From NCBI RefSeq assembly GCF_004339085.1, contig NZ_SMFX01000001.1, positions 2,113,317 to 2,177,316 of the forward strand: DNA of 64,000 nucleotides, in the 5' to 3' direction. The first letter of the stretch is position 1. Each line of letters opens with the position of its first letter. Source of the stretch: Thiogranum longum. Lineage in GTDB: Bacteria > Pseudomonadota > Gammaproteobacteria > DSM-19610. Made by a program: the position numbers and the translations under genes. Under the pieces are notes generated by a model, which ran no database searches, was not told where the DNA came from, and saw nothing but the letters and a program-made list of their open reading frames with translations. Below, piece after piece: positions 8,694 through 18,668 of this stretch.

Positions 8694-10097
8694 TCAGTGT
8701 ATCGGGTTGTCGGCAGCAGCCGCTTGAGCGTTAACATGGGTGGCGGCCTCAGCGGGTGGCGAACCAAGTGCCGTGGCCAGGCCGGCCAGACTGTCGTTCC
8801 AGGCCACCCGCTCGTGCATGTGCTGCTGCAGGAATTGTGAAAGTTGTGGATACATGGCGATGGCCTCATCCACTTTCGGGTCACTGCCGGACTGGTAGGC
8901 GCCAACATTGATAAGGTCACGGTTCTGCCGGTACATGGCAAATACCTGTTTGAAACGGCGTGCAGCCAGATCATGCTCCGGCGCCACGATGTCGATCATG
9001 ACACGACTTATCGATGCCTCGATGTCAATTGCCGGGTAGTGACCGGCTTCCGCCAGCTCGCGCGACAACACCACATGTCCATCGAGAATCGCACGCGCAG
9101 CATCGGCAATCGGATCATTCTGATCATCACCTTCCGCAAGCACAGTATAAAAGGCGGTAATGGAACCGCCGTGGTCACCGGTACCGGCACGTTCAACCAG
9201 TTGCGGCAGTTTGGCAAATACGGAAGGCGGATAGCCCTTGGTCGCTGGCGGCTCGCCAATGGCGAGAGCAATTTCACGCTGTGCCTGTGCAAAGCGTGTC
9301 AGCGAATCCATGAGCAACAGCACCTGCTTGCCCTGGTCGCGAAAATGTTCGGCAATACTGGTTGCCATCATGGCGCCGTGCATGCGCATCAGCGGTGTGG
9401 TGTCGGCAGGCGTGGCAACGACAACAGCACGCGACAAGCCCTCATCACCCAGAATATTCTGGACAAATTCCTTCACCTCGCGGCCGCGCTCACCAATCAG
9501 TCCAACCACAATGACATCGGCATTGGTATAACGCGTCATCATACCGAGCAACACACTCTTGCCAACACCGGAACCGGCAAACAGTCCCATGCGTTGACCG
9601 CGGCCCACGCTCAATAATGCGTTGATAGCGGCTACACCGACATCCAGTGGCTCACGAATCGGTGCACGGGAAAGCGGGTTTATCGGTCGCCCGGTGAGTG
9701 GCGCATGCGCTTCATTGTGCAGCGGACCCTTGGCATCCAGCGGGTGGCCGGCGCCGTCGATCACACGGCCGAGCAATTGCTTGCCAACCGGCACTTCACA
9801 GACACCGGGCGTCGGGATCACTTTTGCATCCGGCCCCAGTCCCCGCAATTCACCAATCGGCATCAGGTAGATTTTATCGTCGTGGAAACCGACAACTTCG
9901 GCCTCGATGGGTTCGCCGTGTGAGGATTCAATCATGCAACGCCCACCAATTGCAGCCTGACAGCCGACAGCCTCGAGCGTTAGTCCGACCATGCGCGTCA
10001 GTTTTCCCGAGACCACCAGCGTCTGTGATTGACCCGCCCTTTCAAGGTAGGGTTGCAGACGTTTTTGCCAGATCTCACTACGCTTGGTTTGGGACAT
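8694..10097 (-). CDS. fliI: FliI, flagellar export ATPase
   Basis: A 467-residue F1-beta-like ATPase. Walker A AGSGVGKS is at 174-181, Walker B is near LLLMDSLTR, and the family signature [16 protein letters not shown] is present. It energises the flagellar type III export gate with FliH and FliJ. The start overlaps the fliH stop by one base. Confidence 0.97.
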   Translation of the reverse strand: MSQTKRSEIWQKRLQPYLERAGQSQTLVVSGKLTRMVGLTLEAVGCQAAIGGRCMIESSHGEPIEAEVVGFHDDKIYLMPIGELRGLGPDAKVIPTPGVCEVPVGKQLLGRVIDGAGHPLDAKGPLHNEAHAPLTGRPINPLSRAPIREPLDVGVAAINALLSVGRGQRMGLFAGSGVGKSVLLGMMTRYTNADVIVVGLIGERGREVKEFVQNILGDEGLSRAVVVATPADTTPLMRMHGAMMATSIAEHFRDQGKQVLLLMDSLTRFAQAQREIALAIGEPPATKGYPPSVFAKLPQLVERAGTGDHGGSITAFYTVLAEGDDQNDPIADAARAILDGHVVLSRELAEAGHYPAIDIEASISRVMIDIVAPEHDLAARRFKQVFAMYRQNRDLINVGAYQSGSDPKVDEAIAMYPQLSQFLQQHMHERVAWNDSLAGLATALGSPPAEAATHVNAQAAAADNPIH

Positions 10098-10726
10098 CAG
10101 GTTTCCGTTTCATCTTCGTCACTGCTGCGCAGACCGCCCAGCGTGTTGGCAATAATGGCATTGAGTCGTGATTCGACGGTGGCATCGATTTGCGAACTCT
10201 CGGTCAACACACGGCACCCACCCCGTGTCTGCACCGGATCCTCGACCACCTCGATACTGGCTTCGCCCTGTGTTAGCGACAATGCCTCGCGCACCAGAAC
10301 GGCATCTTCCGGGTGTAGTGACAGACGCACATTGCGCGCCGCCAGCGGCAAGGCTGCCAGGGCATCGCGAACCACACCGATCACCTGTTCCGGCTCGGAC
10401 CTGAGTTCACGCCGGATCAATTGCCGTGCAACAATCATGGCAAGTTGTGACAGTTGCTGTTCAACTGCCTCGTCCAGCGCCTCTAGCGGCTGGTCAAGTG
10501 ACATCATCAACTGTTCCAGGCGTTGTATACGTTCGACAAATTCAGCCGTACCGGCCTCACGTCCTTCCTTCAAACCCTGTTCGTATCCCTCGTGACGCGC
10601 CTGCTCCTGGATTTCTTCAAGCTGACGGGCTGTCATGGGGCGTTGTGCTTCACCGGCTGCGCCGACTTCAGGCACGTGCCATGATTCGCAATCTCTCAGA
10701 TCGTCTGCACGAATGACCCTAGACAA
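10097..10726 (-). CDS. fliH: FliH, flagellar export ATPase regulator
   Basis: A 209-residue protein with N-terminal RVIRADDL, a long Gln/Glu/Arg-rich coiled coil with the FliH GxxxG-type segment ([14 protein letters not shown]), and a V-ATPase E-like C-terminal domain. It binds FliI and holds it inactive until docking. I chose the TTG at 10726, which overlaps the fliG stop by 8 nt and has GGGAG 9 nt upstream; the open frame extends further but without a ribosome site. Confidence 0.9.
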   Translation of the reverse strand: MSRVIRADDLRDCESWHVPEVGAAGEAQRPMTARQLEEIQEQARHEGYEQGLKEGREAGTAEFVERIQRLEQLMMSLDQPLEALDEAVEQQLSQLAMIVARQLIRRELRSEPEQVIGVVRDALAALPLAARNVRLSLHPEDAVLVREALSLTQGEASIEVVEDPVQTRGGCRVLTESSQIDATVESRLNAIIANTLGGLRSSDEDETET

Positions 10727-11729
10727 ACTGCTCTGCTCCCTTGCCACCCAGCGCAAGTTCGCCGGACTCGGACATGCGACGGGCTATCGCGAGAATTTCC
10801 TTTTGCGCGCCTTCTACTTCACTCAGACGCACCGGACCCTTGTTTTCGAGATCGTCGCGCATCATTTCTGCTGCACGCTTGGACATGTTGGCAAAAATCT
10901 TTTCCTTCATGGCCTCATCGGCACCCTTGAGCGCCAGTATTAACGTATCGGAAGATACTTCACGCAACAGGGCCTGGATACCACGATCATCCACATCGAC
11001 CAGGTTGTCGAAGACAAACATCAGATCCTGTATCTGTTGACCCAGCTCTGCATCGACGTCCTTGATAGCCTCCATAATCTCACCTTCGATGGAACTGTCC
11101 ACAAAGTTGAGAATGTCTGCTGCGGACTTGACACCACCCACGCTGGATGACTGTACATTCTGGTTACCGGAAAACTGGTTCTCGAGAATTTCATCGAGTT
11201 CCTGCAGTGCGCTTGGCTGGATACCATCCAGTGTGGCGATGCGCAGCAGGACATCGTGTCGGGTACGTTCCGGGAAGAACTTTATGACTTCGGCTGCATG
11301 GTCATTGTCAAGATAGGACAAAACAATGGCCTGTATCTGTGGATGCTCAAGCCGTATCAGCTCGGCGACAGCACGTGCATCCATCCACTTCAGCGCCTCC
11401 AGACCCTTGTTGCTGCTACCCAGCAGGATGCGATCCATCAGCCCCTTGGCCTTGTCCTCGCCCAATGCATCAACCATTACCGTACGAATATAGTCCTCTG
11501 CACCAACACCCAGTGCAGTTTGTTCCTGAACCGTTTCGGTGAAATTTTCAAGAACACCGGTCACCTGGTCACGCGGAACATTGGTCATGGCAGCCATGGC
11601 TGCACCGACTTTCTGTACTTCCTTGGGACCCATGTGCTTCAGCACCTGGGCGGCACTTTCCTCACCCAACGTCAGCAATAACACGGCCGCGCGTTCGGTA
11701 CCGTTCATTTTTGTGGCGGCCTCAGCCAT
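10719..11729 (-). CDS. fliG: FliG, flagellar motor switch protein
   Basis: A 336-residue protein of standard length with the three FliG domains (N, about 5-100; middle with EHPQ motif, about 105-190; C, about 195-330). The C-terminal charged torque helix is LILALKGADEAMKEKIF. FliG joins the MS ring to the C-ring and contacts the stator. Its ATG overlaps the end of fliF by 8 nt, which indicates translational coupling. Confidence 0.97.
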   Translation of the reverse strand: MAEAATKMNGTERAAVLLLTLGEESAAQVLKHMGPKEVQKVGAAMAAMTNVPRDQVTGVLENFTETVQEQTALGVGAEDYIRTVMVDALGEDKAKGLMDRILLGSSNKGLEALKWMDARAVAELIRLEHPQIQAIVLSYLDNDHAAEVIKFFPERTRHDVLLRIATLDGIQPSALQELDEILENQFSGNQNVQSSSVGGVKSAADILNFVDSSIEGEIMEAIKDVDAELGQQIQDLMFVFDNLVDVDDRGIQALLREVSSDTLILALKGADEAMKEKIFANMSKRAAEMMRDDLENKGPVRLSEVEGAQKEILAIARRMSESGELALGGKGAEQFV

Positions 11730-13371
11730 CTTCGCCTACCCAGTTCTTGACAACCTGCGCGACGCGCTTCGGGTCATCGTTGACGACACTTTTTGCTGTT
11801 TCCAGGCTTTGCTCATAACTGTTTCCCTGCGGTGCAGCGAGTTGCGGGGAGCCACCGGTCAGGCTGAGTTGATCCTGCCCGCCCACACCACCTTCACCAC
11901 CTGCCGCTGCAGCAGCCAGCGCGGCCTGGTGTTGTGCGGCCTGTTCACCTTTTTCTGCCAGACTGCGCATGACGGGTTTGAGTACGCCGAAGACAACAAC
12001 CAAAAGTCCCAGTGCACCGGCTGCCTGTTTGGCGACATCCCAGATCCAGGGTTGCTCCATGAGTGATAACTCTGGAACCGGCTCGGGTTCCGGGGGTGTC
12101 ACAAACGATGCGTTGATAATATTTACTGTATCGCCTCGCTGTGCATTAAAGCCTACTGACTCCTTGACCAGATTCGAGAAGCGGCTTATTTCGTCATCAC
12201 TCCAGGGTTTGCTGACCAGTTCGTCATTCTCATCGAGTTCCTGCTTGTTATCGATAACAACGGCAATTGACAACTTGCGAATGCCTCCCGTCGCCAGCCT
12301 GGTATGGCTAATAGTCTTGTCGAGCTCGTAATTTCGCACACTGCGCTTGCTGCGATTACCGCTTGCACTACTTGTTTCCGCATCGTCAGCTGATACATTC
12401 GGGTCGACCAGCGTTGGTTGTTCCGCCGGCTGGTTCGACAAGGCGCCCGGTATACCGCCGCCTGCACCGGCACTTCTTGCATTGGAAATATCTTCACTCA
12501 CCTGCTCACTGCGGAGCGCTGGAAGATCCGGGTTATAACTTTCCTGGGTACGCTCTGTCACAGTGAAATCAAGGTCAGCATTGACTGTGGCACGAACACG
12601 CCCGGGACCAACAACAGGCTCCAGCAAATCGCGAATCCGCTGCGTGTAGGTTGTTTCCAGTTTGCGATTATAGGAAAACTGGCTGGAACTGGGCGCCATG
12701 CTGTTATTGGCCGATCCGTTACTCAGCAGATTGCCCTTCTGATCAACGATAGTGACTTTTTCGGCTTCCAGGTGCGGCACACTGGATGACACCAGGTGCA
12801 CAATAGCCGCGACCTGTTCTTCATCCAGCGAACGGCCTGAGTACATGTCCACCATAACGGATGCAGTAGGCTTGGCACGGTCACGTAAGAAAACGGAGCG
12901 CTTGGGAATGGCAAGGTGCACCCTTGCAGACTCTATGTTTCGCAGCGTGCTGATAGTGCGACCAAGCTCACCTTCCAGCGCGCGCTGGTAACGCGCGGTT
13001 TCGATAAACTGACTGGTACCAAACCCCTGATCCTTCTGAAGCATTTCAAATCCCATGGCGCTGCCTTCCGGCAAGCCTTCCCTGGCAAGCTCCATACGCG
13101 CATCACGCACCCGGTTACTGGCGACCATTACAGCGCCCGTAGTCTGGTCGACTTCAAATGCAATACCTGTTTTTTTCAGTGCATCGACAACCTCTCCGGC
13201 ATCCTTGTTGCCAAGCCCTGCGTAGAGCACCGTGTAATTAGGCTCCTGCGACCAGAGCACTACGGCCACACCCAGTGCCACGCTGGCCGCCAGCCCGATC
13301 ATCAGACCGATCTGACGCAGTGCGGGCAAACCCTGAAATCCCTGGACAGTTTCCTGTTTAACCATTGCCAT
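11722..13371 (-). CDS. fliF: FliF, flagellar MS-ring protein
   Basis: A 549-residue protein with transmembrane segments near 25-45 and 445-465 flanking the periplasmic ring-building domains (YscJ-like, with TALP-equivalent AREGLPEGSAMGFEML). The cytoplasmic C-terminal tail contacts FliG. It forms the MS ring, the first assembled part of the basal body. ATG at 13371 has AGG 8 nt upstream. It lies between fliE and fliG in one operon. Confidence 0.97.
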   Translation of the reverse strand: MAMVKQETVQGFQGLPALRQIGLMIGLAASVALGVAVVLWSQEPNYTVLYAGLGNKDAGEVVDALKKTGIAFEVDQTTGAVMVASNRVRDARMELAREGLPEGSAMGFEMLQKDQGFGTSQFIETARYQRALEGELGRTISTLRNIESARVHLAIPKRSVFLRDRAKPTASVMVDMYSGRSLDEEQVAAIVHLVSSSVPHLEAEKVTIVDQKGNLLSNGSANNSMAPSSSQFSYNRKLETTYTQRIRDLLEPVVGPGRVRATVNADLDFTVTERTQESYNPDLPALRSEQVSEDISNARSAGAGGGIPGALSNQPAEQPTLVDPNVSADDAETSSASGNRSKRSVRNYELDKTISHTRLATGGIRKLSIAVVIDNKQELDENDELVSKPWSDDEISRFSNLVKESVGFNAQRGDTVNIINASFVTPPEPEPVPELSLMEQPWIWDVAKQAAGALGLLVVVFGVLKPVMRSLAEKGEQAAQHQAALAAAAAGGEGGVGGQDQLSLTGGSPQLAAPQGNSYEQSLETAKSVVNDDPKRVAQVVKNWVGEDG

Positions 13372-13389
13372 AACCGTTACCTGCCTTTA

Positions 13390-13719
13390 TTAAACCTGCA
13401 TGCTCATGATTTCCTGGTAAGCGGATACCAGCCGGTTACGTACCTCGGTCATAGCCTGGAAAGCCACACCGGCTTTCTGCAGTGCAACCATGACCTCGGT
13501 TACATCTACATTGGGATCACCCGCACTGAATGCGGAAGATAATTTCCCCGCAGTCTGCTGGATATTGTTTACTTCATCGACAGACTGTTTCAGAAGCGAG
13601 GCAAAATTTTCACCACTGGCCGACTGGGTCTGACCCAGTTCTGCCGGAGTACTTTGTGCAGCGGCTGTTAAACGCCGCATTTCTGCCAGAACCTGATCGA
13701 CGTTACTGATAGTACTCAT
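13390..13719 (-). CDS. fliE: FliE, hook-basal body MS-ring/rod junction protein
   Basis: A 109-residue protein with the family-typical C-terminus (VTEVMVALQKAGVAFQAM then RNRLVSAYQEIMSMQV). It joins the MS ring to the proximal rod. ATG at 13719 has a strong AGGAGG 7 nt upstream. Only 11 nt separate it from fleR, and I see no separate sigma54 site in that gap, so fleSR and fliEFGHIJ may be co-transcribed. Confidence 0.95.
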   Translation of the reverse strand: MSTISNVDQVLAEMRRLTAAAQSTPAELGQTQSASGENFASLLKQSVDEVNNIQQTAGKLSSAFSAGDPNVDVTEVMVALQKAGVAFQAMTEVRNRLVSAYQEIMSMQV

Positions 13720-13730
13720 ATCAAATCCTC

Positions 13731-15080
13731 CTAGGCCGGAACGGCTATGCCCTGCTCACGCATGCGGGCAAGCTTGTATCGCAGAGTGCGCGGGCTGATA
13801 CCGAGTCGCTCTGCAGCTGCCTTGCGACTACCCCGATCACGGTTGAGTGCATCCAGAATCAGCTCAAATTCTTTCGACTTCAGGTCATCTCCCAGGCCTT
13901 CGCCACCGGCTTTCATGGCCGGTGCATCGGCTGACGGCACTTTCTCTGCCAGGTTGGCTGTATCGACTTCGAAACACAGACCATCGACTTCAATCTGGTC
14001 ACCACCGAGCAGAATAAGCGCTCGCTGGATGACGTTATCCAGTTCACGAACATTGCCGGGCCAGGGATGTGTCAATAGCGCTTGCTGGGCATCCTTCGAA
14101 AGGTGCGGCACACAATGCCCTTCAGGACAATATTTCTGAATCAGCCGGTTGGCGAGTGGCAGTATGTCGGCCTTGCGCTCCCGCAGCGGCGTTATATGCA
14201 AGGGAAAAACGTTGAGCCGATAGAAAAGATCTTCACGGAAACGACCAGCGGCAACTTCCTCGCGCATACTCCTGTTGGTCGTTGCAAGCACCCGAACATC
14301 CAGGGAGATAATTTCACGCCCACCCAGTCGTTCTACTTCCCGCTCCTGCAGCACGCGTAACAACTTGGCCTGAAGCCCAAGATCCATTTCTGAAATCTCA
14401 TCGAGTAAAAGGGTTCCACCCTGCGCCTGCTCGAATTTACCGGCACGCGTCTGGTAAGCGCCGGTGAAGGCACCTTTCTCATAACCAAACAGGGAAGCTT
14501 CGAGCATATTCTCCGGAATCGCTGCGCAGTTAATGGCAACAAACGGGCCACTGGTGCGTGATGAATGTTCGTGAATCATGCGCGCAAAAACTTCCTTGCC
14601 AGCGCCCGACTCACCGCTGATCATGACTGTCGCATCGGTTGTAGCAACACGCCTGGCCAGTGCGGCGATCTTGCGTGTAACCGGGTCCTCCGCCACTACA
14701 CCGGGAGCGCTGTCATTTTCAGGCAGGTAGCGCCTGATCATTTCCACCAGCACTTCCGCATCAAAAGGTTTGACCAGGTAATCTGCTGCACCTGCCCGCA
14801 TGGACTGTACGGCTTTTTCAATCGTTCCGTAGGCTGTCATCAATACAACCGGCAACTCGGGAACGACTGATTTCAGCCTGTTAAGCAGCGTATGTCCGTC
14901 AATGCCATCCATCTGCACATCACTGACGACCAGTTGCAGTTCATGTTCTTTGGCAAGCGACAATGCCTGCTCTCCATTTTCCGCAGACATGACAGAAAAC
15001 CCTGCCAGTTCGACTGTCGCGCAAAGTGCATCTCTCAGCGCGGAATCATCTTCAACGATCAGAACTACCGGTTGACTCAT
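13731..15080 (-). CDS. fleR: FleR/FlrC, sigma54-dependent flagellar response regulator
   Basis: A 449-residue NtrC-type activator. The receiver domain (1-118) has phospho-acceptor Asp54 and Lys104 (YLVKP). The AAA+ domain (about 128-370) has Walker A GESGAGKE at 156-163 and the sigma54-contact loop GAFTGA at 203-208. A Fis-type HTH lies at the C-terminus ([19 protein letters not shown]). It activates middle-class flagellar operons. It overlaps fleS by one base (TAATG). Confidence 0.95.
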   Translation of the reverse strand: MSQPVVLIVEDDSALRDALCATVELAGFSVMSAENGEQALSLAKEHELQLVVSDVQMDGIDGHTLLNRLKSVVPELPVVLMTAYGTIEKAVQSMRAGAADYLVKPFDAEVLVEMIRRYLPENDSAPGVVAEDPVTRKIAALARRVATTDATVMISGESGAGKEVFARMIHEHSSRTSGPFVAINCAAIPENMLEASLFGYEKGAFTGAYQTRAGKFEQAQGGTLLLDEISEMDLGLQAKLLRVLQEREVERLGGREIISLDVRVLATTNRSMREEVAAGRFREDLFYRLNVFPLHITPLRERKADILPLANRLIQKYCPEGHCVPHLSKDAQQALLTHPWPGNVRELDNVIQRALILLGGDQIEVDGLCFEVDTANLAEKVPSADAPAMKAGGEGLGDDLKSKEFELILDALNRDRGSRKAAAERLGISPRTLRYKLARMREQGIAVPA

Positions 15081-16015
15081 TACTCACACCTCGAACAGGC
15101 AGTACCTGCCTTTTTCTGCTTCTTCATCATTGCACTGGGAAGCTGTTGCTCATGCTGCTGTACCGGCAGACAAACCACAAAACGTGCACCGTTCGTATAT
15201 GAAGGATCAAGTTCTACTGTGCCGTGGTGTGCTGTTATCACGGCACGCACCACGGCAAGGCCAAGCCCGGTACCATTGGCACGGGTTGTAAAAAAGGGAT
15301 CGAATATCTGTGCCTGCAGGGACTCGGCAACGCCCGGACCGTTGTCTTCCAGTACCAGCCTCAGCTCTGACGGGTTTGCCTCGACGGTCCAGTCCAGTTG
15401 CACACCATCACCTGCTGCATGGAGTGCATTACTGGCGAGGTTGGAAAACACGCTGGCCAATACCTCACGCTGACCACAGGTCGGTGGTATTTCGCCATTT
15501 GAGTTGACTGTCCAGACAGCCTTCTGTGTTTCAAGCTGTGGAAGCAGGAACTGGCGTACCTGCTCGAGCACATCGGGAAGAAATATACTTTCCTCATCGC
15601 AGGACCGGTTGTCCCGTGCGAACACCAGCATGTCATTAACCATATGATCGAGGTGCCGCAGACCGGTGAGCAAGCGCTCAACAAAGCAGTTGTGCTGTTG
15701 GCGGGGCAGTTCGGCACTGTTGAGCTGCGAGGCATATAACAGTGCGGTGGACAAGGGAGTGCGAATCTGGTGAGCCAGGCGGGCTGTCATCTGGCCCATG
15801 CTGGACAGGCGACGGGAATGCGCCACTTCATCCTGCAGCATGCGCATCTCGTCGAGCAAACGGCTACGCTCTGTTCGTGCAACGCCCAGCTCTTGCGTCA
15901 GGGAAGTCACTTGCTGCTGCAGTGCCTGGTAGGAGCCGGTGAGTTGCTCCGATACCTGGTTAAACAGGGCAAAAGCATCCTGAAGTTGCTGATTGCTTGC
16001 GGCCGACTGGCTCAT
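15080..16015 (-). CDS. fleS: FleS/FlrB, flagellar sensor histidine kinase (short form)
   Basis: A 311-residue soluble kinase. The N-terminal 65 residues are mostly coiled coil. The H-box has His82 (AHQIRTPLST), and the ATPase domain has DNGPGV and GTGLGLAVV. It has no membrane helices. Pseudomonas FleS is longer and carries a PAS domain before the H-box, and I see no room for one here. It phosphorylates FleR. A sigma54 promoter lies about 60 nt upstream. Confidence 0.92.
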   Translation of the reverse strand: MSQSAASNQQLQDAFALFNQVSEQLTGSYQALQQQVTSLTQELGVARTERSRLLDEMRMLQDEVAHSRRLSSMGQMTARLAHQIRTPLSTALLYASQLNSAELPRQQHNCFVERLLTGLRHLDHMVNDMLVFARDNRSCDEESIFLPDVLEQVRQFLLPQLETQKAVWTVNSNGEIPPTCGQREVLASVFSNLASNALHAAGDGVQLDWTVEANPSELRLVLEDNGPGVAESLQAQIFDPFFTTRANGTGLGLAVVRAVITAHHGTVELDPSYTNGARFVVCLPVQQHEQQLPSAMMKKQKKAGTACSRCE

Positions 16016-16072
16016 GATTGGACCTGCTCCTGTGCTTCGTTAGGCGGGGCTCTGGCGCCCACCAGCTACAAA

Positions 16073-16087
16073 GCAAGGAGTATGCCC
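16073..16087 (-). promoter_or_regulatory. sigma54 promoter of fleSR
   Basis: The minus strand reads GGGCAT-ACTCC-TTGCTTT, with the obligatory GG and GC at the right spacing. FleQ with sigma54 is known to drive fleSR in Pseudomonas. The stretch TTGCTTTGTAGCTG is shared with the fliD promoter. Confidence 0.65.
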
Positions 16088-16141
16088 AAATTGTAAACAG
16101 CTTTTATTACAGGATGTTACGGATGCTGCTAGAACGCGACG

Positions 16142-17593
16142 TCAAACTCCCGGCGCGCTATCAGAGCGTTGAAGTCCATATTTTCGGAGTTTTTCCACCA
16201 GCGTGGTACGACGCATCCCGAGTCGCTTGGCCGCCTGCGCTACCACGCCGTTGGCGTCATCAAGCGCCTGTTTGATGAAACCAACTTCAAGGTTACTCAG
16301 GTGCTCCTTGAGATCGAGGCCATTGCGCGGCAAGCGCGGCTCGACATCATCCATATAGCTGACCGGCTGTGCATGCGCGGCAAGCAATTCTTCGTCGAAC
16401 TGGGTCCTTTCACCACCCAGACCATCGACCTGGAATTTTTCCGGTAAATCGCCCACATCAACCACACCGAACGGATAAAGAATGGCAAGACGCTCAACCA
16501 TGTTGGCCAGCTCACGGACATTACCGGGCCAGTTGTACTGGCACAGGGCCAGAATGGCGCTCTGCGTCAACCTCACGGAACCACGTTTCTCGTGCTCGAT
16601 GCGACGAATAAGTTCATTCACCAGCAGCGGTATATCTTCAACACGGTCACGTAATGGCGGCATTTCGATAGGAAAAACGTTCAGGCGGTAGAATAAATCT
16701 TCGCGGAATGAACCATCCGTGATGGCTTTTTCAAGATCCCGGTGTGTTGCCGCAATAATGCGTACGTCCGCCTCGATACTCTTGTTACTGCCAACACGTT
16801 CGAAAGTGCGCTCCTGCAGGACACGCAACAACTTGACCTGCATATTGAGCGTCATGTCACCGATTTCATCGAGAAACAGCGTGCCACTCTCGGCCAGCTC
16901 AAAGCGACCCTGGCGTGTACTGATGGCACCGGTGAAAGCGCCCTTCTCATGGCCAAACAATTCTGACTCAAGCAGATCGCCCGGAATTGCACCGCAGTTA
17001 ACCGGCACAAAAGCATTCTCTCGACGAGTCGAGTAGTAGTGCAGGTTACGCGCAACCACTTCCTTACCTGTACCGGATTCACCCAGGATCAGTACATTGG
17101 CATCGGATTTGGCGACCTGCTGGATCATTCGCCGCACCATCTGGACCGAACGACTGGTTCCTACAAGACTGCGGAACAGGTCAACCGGGCGCTGGTGCCC
17201 ACCGTCGGCCTGGGTTTCACGGTACACCTCGGCCTGATGCAGCGCGCTGGTTAGCTGGGTGTAATGAACCGGTAATTCAACACGCCCCAGGATGCAGGAA
17301 CTGGGCTCAATCGCAACAGTAGGTTCGCGGTTCTTTTCGGTGAGCAGAAAAATGGGCAGGTGTTCGTCAAAATCGTGGATTTCTTTCAGCAGCTTTTGCA
17401 GTGCTTTGTCGCTTTTACAGCTCCCAACGAGCACCGCCAGTATATCCTGGCTATCCTCGATCTTGCTCTTCCAGGCGCCACAATCAGTCGCCAGATCCGG
17501 CTCGTAGTTAATAAACCGTAAAACAGATTCCAGCTCGCGCGCGCGATCTGAATCGGCTTCGATAATGAGTACTCTGGGTTCGCTGATTGACAC
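16142..17593 (-). CDS. fleQ: FleQ/FlrA, master sigma54-dependent flagellar regulator
   Basis: A 483-residue protein. The N-terminal FleQ domain (about 6-120) looks like a receiver but has no clear phosphorylation Asp at the usual place. The AAA+ domain has Walker A GESGTGKE at 171-178 and GAFTGA. The C-terminal HTH is AKRLGMRRTTLVEKLRKYGL. It heads the flagellar cascade, and in Pseudomonas it binds c-di-GMP. The start is a GTG at 17593 with GGGGGA 6 nt upstream. It is monocistronic and opens onto fleSR. Confidence 0.95.
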   Translation of the reverse strand: MSISEPRVLIIEADSDRARELESVLRFINYEPDLATDCGAWKSKIEDSQDILAVLVGSCKSDKALQKLLKEIHDFDEHLPIFLLTEKNREPTVAIEPSSCILGRVELPVHYTQLTSALHQAEVYRETQADGGHQRPVDLFRSLVGTSRSVQMVRRMIQQVAKSDANVLILGESGTGKEVVARNLHYYSTRRENAFVPVNCGAIPGDLLESELFGHEKGAFTGAISTRQGRFELAESGTLFLDEIGDMTLNMQVKLLRVLQERTFERVGSNKSIEADVRIIAATHRDLEKAITDGSFREDLFYRLNVFPIEMPPLRDRVEDIPLLVNELIRRIEHEKRGSVRLTQSAILALCQYNWPGNVRELANMVERLAILYPFGVVDVGDLPEKFQVDGLGGERTQFDEELLAAHAQPVSYMDDVEPRLPRNGLDLKEHLSNLEVGFIKQALDDANGVVAQAAKRLGMRRTTLVEKLRKYGLQRSDSAPGV

Positions 17594-17668
17594 CTGTATT
17601 CCCCCTCAACCGGGTCACTTCCAGATCCGGATGGTGTTATAAATTGTTGGATAACACTGAATACTTAA

Positions 17669-17697
17669 AGTTAAGCACTCTACAGCACAAATGTCAA
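17669..17697 (-). promoter_or_regulatory. sigma70-type promoter of fleQ
   Basis: Minus strand TTGACA (17697-17692), 17-bp spacer, TTAACT (17674-17669), about 75 nt upstream of the GTG start. A perfect GGACA-GAAA-TGTCC inverted repeat (17721-17734) lies 23 bp upstream of the -35 box and could be an activator or repressor site. Confidence 0.6.
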
Positions 17698-17853
17698 AAT
17701 TTTGTCGTAAATACACCCCTGGACAGAAATGTCCACCAAGCTATTGTATTAAATAATGAAATCGTAGATTTTCTGTAGAGGCCCGATTATTTCTGGCTCA
17801 AGCCACCCCTGGCAGACAGATTTCTCTGCTCGCCGGATTACAAAAACCGGAAA

Positions 17854-18171
17854 CTAGCGAGTATGGCTCAGGTAGGCGCTGGTCGCCGCGCGACCGCGAT
17901 TGTGGCTATGAATTTCGGTTCCCAGCTGTGTCTGGCATTGCTTGCCCAGCGTGGTCACTTGCTGATTCAGGCTGAGAATTTCGCGGATGACTACAGCCAC
18001 CTCGGCAGCGTCCTGCTGTTTGGCAGGTTTCTGGAAACACTCCAACACAATTTGCTTGCGCTGTACTTCGAGTACGGCAATTTTTTCCCATTCCAGCTCT
18101 TCAGCCAGTTCGAGCATTTCCCTGCTTAGCCGGACGATTTCATCAAGCTGTTCACGACGTGCGCTATCCAT
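17854..18171 (-). CDS. fliT: FliT-like flagellar export chaperone
   Basis: A 105-residue helical protein rich in Glu/Leu/Gln, in the usual FliT position directly after fliS. FliT proteins chaperone the cap protein FliD and can restrain the flagellar master regulator. The family is poorly conserved, so the call rests on size, helical character and position. ATG at 18171 is favoured; an upstream ATG at 18237 would overlap the end of fliS by 41 nt and adds a proline-rich leader. Confidence 0.7.
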   Translation of the reverse strand: MDSARREQLDEIVRLSREMLELAEELEWEKIAVLEVQRKQIVLECFQKPAKQQDAAEVAVVIREILSLNQQVTTLGKQCQTQLGTEIHSHNRGRAATSAYLSHTR

Positions 18172-18196
18172 AATGTCGGGGTATCCTGTTTTCCTG

Positions 18197-18616
18197 TCAG
18201 GCGGCCGGGGTGTGTTGTGCGGCCGGGTGATTGGCAATGGCGTCCCAGGCTTCCTTCACCTCACGCAACAGGTCGGAGACCTCGTCGAGCAGGGCAGGAT
18301 CATTCTCCCGGTTAGCCTCTATCAGGCGGCGTTCCATATAGACATAGAGATCTTCAAGGTTTCGTGCAATATCTCCACCCTTTTCGTGGTCCAGACTGGT
18401 TTTCAGTCCTTCGAGGATGGATATTGCAGACCCTACCTGTTCACCCTTGGCGCGTATTTCACCGCGTTCCATAAACCCCTTGGCCGCCGCAATCTTGCCC
18501 AGCGCGCCCTCCATGAGCATTTGTATCAGGCGATGGGGACTGGCTGATTCAATTGCCGTCTCCACTGCATTCTGACTGTATTGATTCAGGGCATTTCGCG
18601 CACTTCCAAAACTCAT
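18197..18616 (-). CDS. fliS: FliS, flagellin export chaperone
   Basis: A 139-residue protein with the FliS signature (NAVETAIESASPHRLIQMLMEGAL and the C-terminal LLREVKEAWDAI). It binds newly made flagellin and prevents its polymerisation in the cytoplasm. ATG at 18616 has GAGGGA upstream. It follows fliD by 52 nt. Confidence 0.94.
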   Translation of the reverse strand: MSFGSARNALNQYSQNAVETAIESASPHRLIQMLMEGALGKIAAAKGFMERGEIRAKGEQVGSAISILEGLKTSLDHEKGGDIARNLEDLYVYMERRLIEANRENDPALLDEVSDLLREVKEAWDAIANHPAAQHTPAA

Positions 18617-18668
18617 TTTTATTCCCTCTCTGCACCTGCATCATGCAGGCTGATCTGTCTGACTGGTT

